44,254 nucleotides of DNA from a virus. The stretch's first letter is position 1, and every line of letters begins with the position of its first letter. Both the position numbers and the translations under genes were made by a program. Under the pieces are notes generated by a model. The model saw nothing but the letters and a program-made list of their open reading frames with translations. It ran no database searches and was not told the DNA's origin. Location of the stretch: positions 1 through 44,254 of IMG/VR virus record IMGVR_UViG_3300018465_000006; one strand, 5' to 3'. This document shows, piece after piece, positions 39,569 to 44,254 of the stretch.

Positions 39569-39581
39569 TCTGTTTTATGTC

Positions 39582-40679
39582 TTATTGAACGACCTTGGCG
39601 ATTGCGGCCGGCGTCTCAGCGATGGTGTCCCAGACGTAAGAACCGACCCTGATTCTATGTCTGTTGGGCATTGATATTTTGGTTCCGGTGGCCTCGAAGC
39701 GGTTGTCCTCTTGGAAGGTCGAGAGCCCGGTCCGGTTCTTGTTCAGGTAACCCCCGAAGAGTAAGGCATCTTTTCTCCTGGGGTCGGATTGGATCGAATA
39801 CCTGTCCGTATCGCTTCCGGTCGAGTAGGCGTACACCGCGACGGACCATCCTTCAGCCGCTGCGATGACGTGCATGGAAATCTCGTTCTCGACATAGTGG
39901 GGGTTGACGCTGTACGAACCAAATTCTGTGATAAAGACCGGCTTGGGGTTGCCGCTGTCCTTCAGGACTTGAATCCACCACTTGAGATTCCGGTACTGCC
40001 ACTCGTTCATCCAGGATGGCTTAGCGTCGGACTGGAAGTCTTCAACCCCACCATAGAAATTGGCACAGAAGGCGTCCTCTTCCACGATGACGTTCAGCAA
40101 ATCTTGTTTAGGAGATACCCAGAAGTCGTTCGTCGTGTAGACCATGACATGCGGGTTGTACGACTTAATGATCGGCACCCACCTGGCCCTGAGTTTGCGC
40201 ATGATGTCCTGATCCAGGAACTCCACGCACTCATTGATGATGCCCACCATGAAAAGGGCGGGGTGCCTTAAAAGTGGGGCGATCTCCTGAATGTAGGCTT
40301 TCAGGATCTCTTCAGCTTCAGGGTCGAACTCGCAAAGCTTCTGCTTGAATCCCCTCAATCCCCAGGGAGTGTTTTCTCCCAGGTTCTCCACCAGATCGAT
40401 GCAGGTCCTTACTCCGTTGGCTTTGAAGAGGTCCCAGGTGTTGGAAACCTGATCAACCGTCATCCACCCTTTTTTAATGGCTGTCGCTAAGTGATGCGCT
40501 CTGGCTAGGTTCTGCCCGAAGGAGACGAAGGTTAAAACCTCCTCCAGGGTCATCACGTTTCCCAAGACGGCAAGGTTAGAGCCCACCATCCGGTATCCGT
40601 TCTTGATGTTCTTCACCAGGGTTGCGGTGGTGAGGGTAGGAGAAATGCGATTGCTAACGGTAAAGGGTGGTGTTATCAT
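39582..40679 (-). CDS. Clan GH-A glycoside hydrolase-like protein, 365 aa
   Basis: A (beta/alpha)8-type enzyme with the two catalytic Glu of clan GH-A: ALFMVGIINECVEFL gives the acid/base in N149-E150, and KPVFITEFGSYSVNP gives the nucleophile E252. Supporting features are WDLFKANGVRTCIDLVEN early and FYGGVED before the nucleophile. GH5/GH2-like enzymes cut beta-linked glycans. The gene lies at the end of the late-oriented tail-fibre cluster, so it could be a virion-associated depolymerase or a free enzyme that breaks host exopolysaccharide. No signal peptide. Confidence 0.7.
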   Translation of the reverse strand: MITPPFTVSNRISPTLTTATLVKNIKNGYRMVGSNLAVLGNVMTLEEVLTFVSFGQNLARAHHLATAIKKGWMTVDQVSNTWDLFKANGVRTCIDLVENLGENTPWGLRGFKQKLCEFDPEAEEILKAYIQEIAPLLRHPALFMVGIINECVEFLDQDIMRKLRARWVPIIKSYNPHVMVYTTNDFWVSPKQDLLNVIVEEDAFCANFYGGVEDFQSDAKPSWMNEWQYRNLKWWIQVLKDSGNPKPVFITEFGSYSVNPHYVENEISMHVIAAAEGWSVAVYAYSTGSDTDRYSIQSDPRRKDALLFGGYLNKNRTGLSTFQEDNRFEATGTKISMPNRHRIRVGSYVWDTIAETPAAIAKVVQ

Positions 40680-40688
40680 GACTTTCTA

Positions 40689-41012
40689 ATGCGAAACATA
40701 TATGGAGAGACCGAAGAGGAAGAAGCCCTAAACAATCACCTTGAATTGGTAAGGCTGACTTACGCGCTGTGGGACGAAGAGGCCGCAGAGGTTCGGACCA
40801 GAGACAACGCAATGGACCCGGCGACCAACGCGTTTCTGCTTGATCTCCAGGAGGTCTTCAGGAAACACCAACTGGGGCTCTATCCACAAGGAAAATACAT
40901 GGTCGGCCCCTGTCTCCCGGATCAGGGCACGGAGTGGTTATGGTTGGCGGTTGATATGAACCGGGCTCTGCCTAAGATTCACGCCAAGCTAAAGAAGAAG
41001 TTCTTCGGCTAA
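40689..41012 (+). CDS. Hypothetical moron protein, 107 aa
   Basis: Plus-strand gene inside the late region. Divergent from the glycosidase start, which is only nine bases away; TATCAT lies nine bases before ATG 40689, again leaderless-like. Acidic N-terminus, helical (HLELVRLTYALWDEEAAEVR; FLLDLQEVFRKHQLGLYPQG), basic C-terminus. Its end overlaps a minus-strand gene. Function unknown. Confidence 0.55.
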   Translation: MRNIYGETEEEEALNNHLELVRLTYALWDEEAAEVRTRDNAMDPATNAFLLDLQEVFRKHQLGLYPQGKYMVGPCLPDQGTEWLWLAVDMNRALPKIHAKLKKKFFG

Positions 41013-41194
41013 GCCCACGGGTCAAAGTCAGGCAGTTGGATCGTTCTCGGGTGAAGGAACCTCAGCCCAGACTTCCACTTCGTTTGAAGTTTAAGTGCCT
41101 CAAGCAGAGTGAACTCCGCGAAGGCGTCGTCAGGGTCGATTAAAATTCCCGAGCGTCGCCGGATACCGAACCAGGCTTCGTAAACTTCGATCAT
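41009..41194 (-). CDS. Hypothetical protein, 61 aa
   Basis: Late-strand gene, ATGA overlap with the preceding gene. Short protein with VYEAWFGIRRRSGILIDPDD and an aromatic, Pro-rich end. It may be a tail-fibre accessory. No family recognised. Confidence 0.45.
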   Translation of the reverse strand: MIEVYEAWFGIRRRSGILIDPDDAFAEFTLLEALKLQTKWKSGLRFLHPRTIQLPDFDPWA

Positions 41195-41682
41195 GATTGT
41201 CCGTAGGGTTTGAGGTTGAGGATGGTTAAGAGTTGGCGAGGGCGAACCGCAGTCCCGACATACTCAGCGAGCGCAGGGACGTTGTGATCGGGGGTGAGGA
41301 CGTACACGCCGTTGACCCTTTGTAGCCGGGCGTATCTCATCCCTGTTACCGGAGCATTTGCGATCCTTTGTGCTATCCGGTTCCACCACGCGTCCGATAA
41401 ACCCGCCGCTCCCAAATAGTAATCCGGGGTTCCCGAGTTGTTCAGTTCGTAGACGGTTTGGAAGTTTCGGCTCTGCGTGGAGTAGGTCGAGTCGTAAGCC
41501 AGAACGTCAGCCAAGGCCACCGTCCCATCAGCGATCGCTAGTCTTCTAGCGGGGGTTAACGCCGGCTGACCGTTGGCATTATCTTCCTCCATGACCGCGA
41601 CCCCCCACCTTTGGCAGATTCTCCGATTGGCGGCGCTGAACGGAAGGGCGAGTAAGAGTTTGTGCTTCACGCTATCTGCCAC
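41191..41682 (-). CDS. Putative tail-fibre accessory protein, 163 aa
   Basis: Overlaps the LamG-like gene by 16 bases. N-terminal helices, then FQTVYELNNSGTPDYYLGAA and AWWNRIAQRIANAPVTGMRY. No family recognised; sits within the fibre cluster, so an accessory or receptor-binding role is inferred. Confidence 0.45.
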   Translation of the reverse strand: MADSVKHKLLLALPFSAANRRICQRWGVAVMEEDNANGQPALTPARRLAIADGTVALADVLAYDSTYSTQSRNFQTVYELNNSGTPDYYLGAAGLSDAWWNRIAQRIANAPVTGMRYARLQRVNGVYVLTPDHNVPALAEYVGTAVRPRQLLTILNLKPYGQS

Positions 41683-42422
41683 CTGCTTTCTAGGTAGGCC
41701 ATGACCCCTAAAACCGTGTCTGTGTCGTGGGCCGTGGAGAAGACGGCAACATAGTGCATCAGGCCATCGAAGAACTCAAAGCCTGACTCTGTGGCTCCCA
41801 ATTGGTTCGTCGCCGTCCCGAATGTCCGGGTAATCGATGTGGTTCCATTCGTCGCGCTGTTGCGGAAGAAGGAGAATAGAGACCCCGTGTAGGTTACGCA
41901 GTCCACAAACCTCGTCCCCGTCGATGGGGCGTTGGTGCCGTTGGCGATGTCCTCGACCGAGTTCTTGAGGATCTTCGGGTTCCCGTAGCGGTTTTGGAAC
42001 GCATCGGTTCCGGTGCTTGAGAGAACCGTGCAGCTCGCCAGAGAGTCAAGGGTAACGACCGTGTAGACCGTGCAGTTGGCGAACACCGTCCCTGGGATTC
42101 CTGAGTCGTCAATGGCGTAGCGGTTATCTACCCCGTCTAGTTCAACCCCCCACCCGTAGGCGTTCTGCCTTGCGATTCCCCTTAATCCTGACGTGCCCTG
42201 ATTTGGGCTCTTGGTGGTGGCTTCGCCTATGTCCTGCCATGCAAGAACTAGCTCCCCATCGTTAGCTGTGACCAGGGAGGGCAAAACAGCCGAGTAGAGC
42301 CCCGAGTTGTCGAACGCATCGATCTCGAAGATGCGGTTACTGAGCGTGTGCGGGTCAACCGGCGTCACGCCGTCCGTACTGACCGGGCCAAACGGAACAC
42401 CAAGCGTTAAGAGTCCTCTCAT
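41667..42422 (-). CDS. LamG/concanavalin-like tail-fibre protein, 251 aa
   Basis: ATG 42422 overlaps the previous stop as ATGA, preferred over a longer start. NGELVLAWQDIGEATT-like, GIARQNAYGWGVELDGVDNR and TVYTVVTLDSLASCTVLSST with a final VLGVMAYLESRWQIA are typical of concanavalin-like lectin domains, which end in (I/V)-x-x-x-(I/M)-x-x-Y-L-x-x-(K/R)-W. It likely binds a surface sugar. Confidence 0.6.
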   Translation of the reverse strand: MRGLLTLGVPFGPVSTDGVTPVDPHTLSNRIFEIDAFDNSGLYSAVLPSLVTANDGELVLAWQDIGEATTKSPNQGTSGLRGIARQNAYGWGVELDGVDNRYAIDDSGIPGTVFANCTVYTVVTLDSLASCTVLSSTGTDAFQNRYGNPKILKNSVEDIANGTNAPSTGTRFVDCVTYTGSLFSFFRNSATNGTTSITRTFGTATNQLGATESGFEFFDGLMHYVAVFSTAHDTDTVLGVMAYLESRWQIA

Positions 42423-42925
42423 GCCGGCCGGAAGTCTCCTATCCTTGCAATGAACTCTAGGGAAGTAACCCCACCATCCAAGACCCCGATACAAACGGCG
42501 ATACTCGTCTGGTCGGTCGGGTTGCGGTTAAGCGCGAGCCACGTCAAAGACCCTCCATGTGGGGTGATTAAAGGTGAATCCCAAACGTCCCACGCGGCCC
42601 CTGTCCAATAGAGGACCGAGATGCTTCCATTTTCGGTAAACCCCACCTTTGCGGTGTAGGTTGACCATAACTGACTCGCTGAGACGTACCACATCCCGAA
42701 GATGTAGTCTGTGGGAGCCGATGCGTCCGAAGTCCCCTCGTAAGTGGTCTCGTCCCCAACTCCCACATCGTTGAACTTGGTGGTCGCTGTCCAAGCGGGG
42801 TCCGTAGGATCGGGAGGAGTCGCGTCTGCCTGGACGACAAAGTATGAGCCGTCCGCCATCGGCGCGGCCCCGCCGTCAGAACCCCCGCCCTCACCAGGAA
42901 CCCCAAGCAGGGGCCAGATGCTCAT
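42419..42925 (-). CDS. Putative virion/tail-fibre protein, 168 aa
   Basis: ATG 42925 overlaps the previous stop (TAATG). After a Gly-rich N-terminus, a beta-sandwich-like body with DYIFGMWYVSASQLWSTYTA and LYWTGAAWDVWDS. This resembles lectin-like or fibre-tip domains. No specific family recognised. Confidence 0.5.
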   Translation of the reverse strand: MSIWPLLGVPGEGGGSDGGAAPMADGSYFVVQADATPPDPTDPAWTATTKFNDVGVGDETTYEGTSDASAPTDYIFGMWYVSASQLWSTYTAKVGFTENGSISVLYWTGAAWDVWDSPLITPHGGSLTWLALNRNPTDQTSIAVCIGVLDGGVTSLEFIARIGDFRPA

Positions 42926-43404
42926 TAGAAGGGGTACACGTCCTGGGCGTAGAAACGGAACTTCAGACCGGAAGCGGTGGAGGTTGTTGACCCACCCGCA
43001 AGCACAGCGAAATACAGGGTGTTCGTACCGCTTTTCGGGTGCATGGCTTCGGGCAGTTTCTCTTTGGGAATCTCCACCCACTTGAACCCACCTAAGTCGT
43101 GCCAGTCCGCCGATGCAATGAGCACGTCTCCGATGATGTCCAGGCCGTTGGTATCCGAGATGTTCGGAGGCGAGTTGAGAGAACCAAGGGAAGTGCTGTT
43201 GGCAAGGAAGATAACCCGCAGATCCGCCGCTGTGTTGTCGTCCTGATCGTAGACAACCATCTTCACGAGGTAGGAAGGCTGATCGATGGCTGGTGAGAAG
43301 TTGGGAATGGCGGTGGTGTCCGCGATGATGTCACCAGCGGCAACGGCTGAGGTCTCGCAGACGGGGGTAACGAGTCCGACGTGTCTAAGATAGTTTCCTG
43401 GCAT
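42925..43404 (-). CDS. Putative virion protein, 159 aa
   Basis: ATG 43404 (MPGNYLRHVGLVTPV) with AGGAGA six bases upstream; a longer frame reaching 43563 has no site. Beta-rich, with VVYDQDDNTAADLRVIFL and ADWHDLGGFKWVEIPKE. Similar small proteins occur next to structural genes of marine and soil phages. It leads the fibre cluster. Function inferred from position. Confidence 0.5.
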   Translation of the reverse strand: MPGNYLRHVGLVTPVCETSAVAAGDIIADTTAIPNFSPAIDQPSYLVKMVVYDQDDNTAADLRVIFLANSTSLGSLNSPPNISDTNGLDIIGDVLIASADWHDLGGFKWVEIPKEKLPEAMHPKSGTNTLYFAVLAGGSTTSTASGLKFRFYAQDVYPF

Positions 43405-43583
43405 TTGTTTCTCCTGGTAAGTTGAGGCGTGAGTGAAAAGGGGTGCGCTATTGGGTTTCTCCGGGTGTTCCGGTTCCTGTGGCGCGATCTTAAAAAGTGG
43501 CGGGCAAAGAGAAGGGTCGCGATCTGGTGGAAGACCTACGACCCTAACGACTGAATTCAGCAAACCTGCGTTATAATCTTTCT
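43405..43583. promoter_or_regulatory. Divergent intergenic region with leaderless promoter of the lipoprotein gene
   Basis: TATAAT at 43572-43577 is followed by ATG 43584 after six bases; the -35 is not clear. On the other strand a ribosome binding site serves the 43404 gene, but I see no strong promoter for it. Otherwise no gene. Confidence 0.6.
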
Positions 43584-43961
43584 ATGCGTCCAGCCCTATT
43601 ACTTCTAGCCTGTTTAGCCATCGGTTGTGGTGGTTCAGGCGGCTCTAGCGGTGGAGGAACTACTCCCCCACCAGATCAAGAGCTGAATTCTGCCCCGCCC
43701 GGTGATTACTTCGGAGTCATCGACTGGACGGGCAATGACCAGCCATGCAAATTGACCGTACACGCGAACCAATTTGGACAGCCTTCGGGAGATGTCACGG
43801 TGGCCCTAACAGGTAGCGCTGGGGTTCCTGGAACGTTGACCGGAAAGAAATTAAGCCTAATCGGTGACAAGTTTGTGAACATCCGCCAAACCCAGCAAGG
43901 TGTTCAGATTGTGTCCGTCGAGTTCGGTAACGTCCTGGTGAATGTCGCTGGTCCTCAATAG
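43584..43961 (+). CDS. Lipoprotein, moron, 125 aa
   Basis: MRPALLLLACLAIGCGGSGG is a lipoprotein signal with lipobox LAIG-C (C15), followed by a Gly/Ser/Pro linker (GGGTTPPPDQE). The mature part is a small beta domain (PGDYFGVIDWTGNDQPCKLT; FVNIRQTQQGVQIVSVEFGN). It would be anchored in the cell envelope. Phage lipoproteins of this kind often block superinfection or change surface properties, which is an inference here. Own leaderless promoter, strand opposite to the late genes. Confidence 0.65.
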   Translation: MRPALLLLACLAIGCGGSGGSSGGGTTPPPDQELNSAPPGDYFGVIDWTGNDQPCKLTVHANQFGQPSGDVTVALTGSAGVPGTLTGKKLSLIGDKFVNIRQTQQGVQIVSVEFGNVLVNVAGPQ

Positions 43962-43968
43962 TCTGTGT

Positions 43969-43974
43969 TACACT
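43969..43974 (+). promoter_or_regulatory. -10 box TACACT of the 43981 gene
   Basis: TACACT six bases before GTG 43981, same spacing as in the lipoprotein gene. A -35 is not clear. Confidence 0.45.
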
Positions 43975-43980
43975 ACGGGC

Positions 43981-44085
43981 GTGAGCAAGTTGGATCGCGC
44001 TTGGCAGGTCGCGGGGACAATCATCGCGGTCCTCATAGTCCTTGTTCTCTTCTTTGCGCCCTGGCTTCCTAGTTGCGGTAGGTAG
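43981..44085 (+). CDS. Small membrane peptide, 34 aa
   Basis: GTG start behind a -10 box. The peptide has one hydrophobic segment (VAGTIIAVLIVLVLFFAPWL), then a short tail ending SCGR. It lies behind the lipoprotein gene and overlaps the end of the polyvalent gene by 17 bases on the opposite strand. Confidence 0.5.
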   Translation: MSKLDRAWQVAGTIIAVLIVLVLFFAPWLPSCGR

Positions 44086-44254
44086 AACGTTGGTTTTTGT
44101 TGATGTTCACTCCGAACACAGAGCCAATCGACAATAGGGCCTTTTGCTTCACGTCAAGGGTCGGGTCGCTCCATAAGTCCGCGTTCGTGTGAATCGAGAT
44201 TGGAGCGAAGGACCAGGCCACATTCTTTAACCCCTCGTCGGTGTTAAGGTTAAA
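44069..44254 (-). CDS. Polyvalent virion protein, C-terminal 61 residues
   Basis: Reads from the right edge inward: FNLNTDEGLKNVAWSFAPIS, then a Trp/Asp-rich stretch and KQKALLSIGSVFGVNINKN before a stop at 44069. It joins in frame with the 1-4175 piece when TTAAA is counted once. The segment resembles the C-terminal LPD38-type end of phage polyvalent proteins (...W-x-x-x-P-(I/L)-S-I..., then L..G-x-x-F-G-(V/I)-N). Confidence 0.7.
   Translation of the reverse strand, partial: FNLNTDEGLKNVAWSFAPISIHTNADLWSDPTLDVKQKALLSIGSVFGVNINKNQRSTYRN

Noticed and set aside
1-44254. CRISPR array, insertion sequence or retroelement
   Set aside because: No regularly spaced repeats of the right size, no transposase, no reverse transcriptase and no variable-repeat pair were found on either strand.

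Overview
The window reads as the complete, circular genome of a temperate, short-tailed (podovirus-like) Caudoviricetes phage. Its two ends are the two halves of one gene. The leftward reading frame that runs off position 1 continues in frame at position 44254 if the shared 5 bases TTAAA are counted once. This gives a closed circle of 44249 bp and one 1451-residue polyvalent virion protein. No tape-measure, tail-tube or sheath gene was seen. A portal, scaffold, capsid, adaptor and nozzle set plus internal virion proteins fits a podovirus. The host is not stated by the sequence. Many start codons lie 5-7 bases behind a -10 box (TANNNT) with no ribosome binding site. This leaderless style is well known in Deinococcota and Actinobacteria, and Armatimonadota are my guess as another possible host group.

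Layout. (1) 23.9 to 1 kb, minus strand, then wrapping to 44.25-39.6 kb: the late region. It starts with a promoter at 23829 and a structured, probably non-coding leader of about 325 nt ending in a terminator. Next come the lysis cassette (amidase, Zn mini-protein, small membrane peptides, BhlA-like holin), a phosphoesterase, and a block of small unknowns that includes an HExxH protein. Packaging and head genes follow: small and large terminase, a tandem GroES-like protein, portal, an overprinted small helical protein, scaffold, decoration and major capsid proteins. The tail genes are a beta-helix protein, adaptor and nozzle, followed by two or three internal virion proteins and the ADP-ribosyltransferase polyvalent protein. 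After the wrap come tail-fibre or LamG-like proteins and a glycoside hydrolase. (2) 28.9 to 23.85 kb, minus strand: the leftward early operon (HTH proteins, a nuclease-like protein, a prim-pol/D5 helicase) with iteron-like repeats at 24.45-24.6 kb. (3) 28.9-29.8 kb: a CI/LexA-type repressor (S24 peptidase) between leftward and rightward promoters, with operators TCACA-N5-TGTGA on both sides, as in lambda. (4) 29.8-38.3 kb, plus strand: the rightward early operon of about 28 tightly overlapping small genes, including an Enc34-type ssDNA-binding protein, a DEDDh exonuclease, an excisionase and a tyrosine integrase. (5) 38.33-38.57 kb: an attP-like segment with three ACCACACCA arm repeats, a copy of a tRNA anticodon arm, and a complete tRNA-Thr(CGT). 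(6) Plus-strand morons with their own leaderless promoters lie inside or next to the late region (38.57-39.57, 40.69-41.01, 43.58-44.09 kb). One encodes a lipoprotein.

How it would work together. The repressor silences both early promoters. On induction the right operon makes the ssDNA-binding protein, exonuclease, Xis/Int and many unknown host-interaction proteins. The left operon makes the primase-helicase, which would act at the iterons using a host polymerase, since no phage polymerase is present. The last left gene sits where lambda has Q, just before the late promoter. The leader terminator and at least two further terminators inside the late operon suggest that late expression depends on antitermination.
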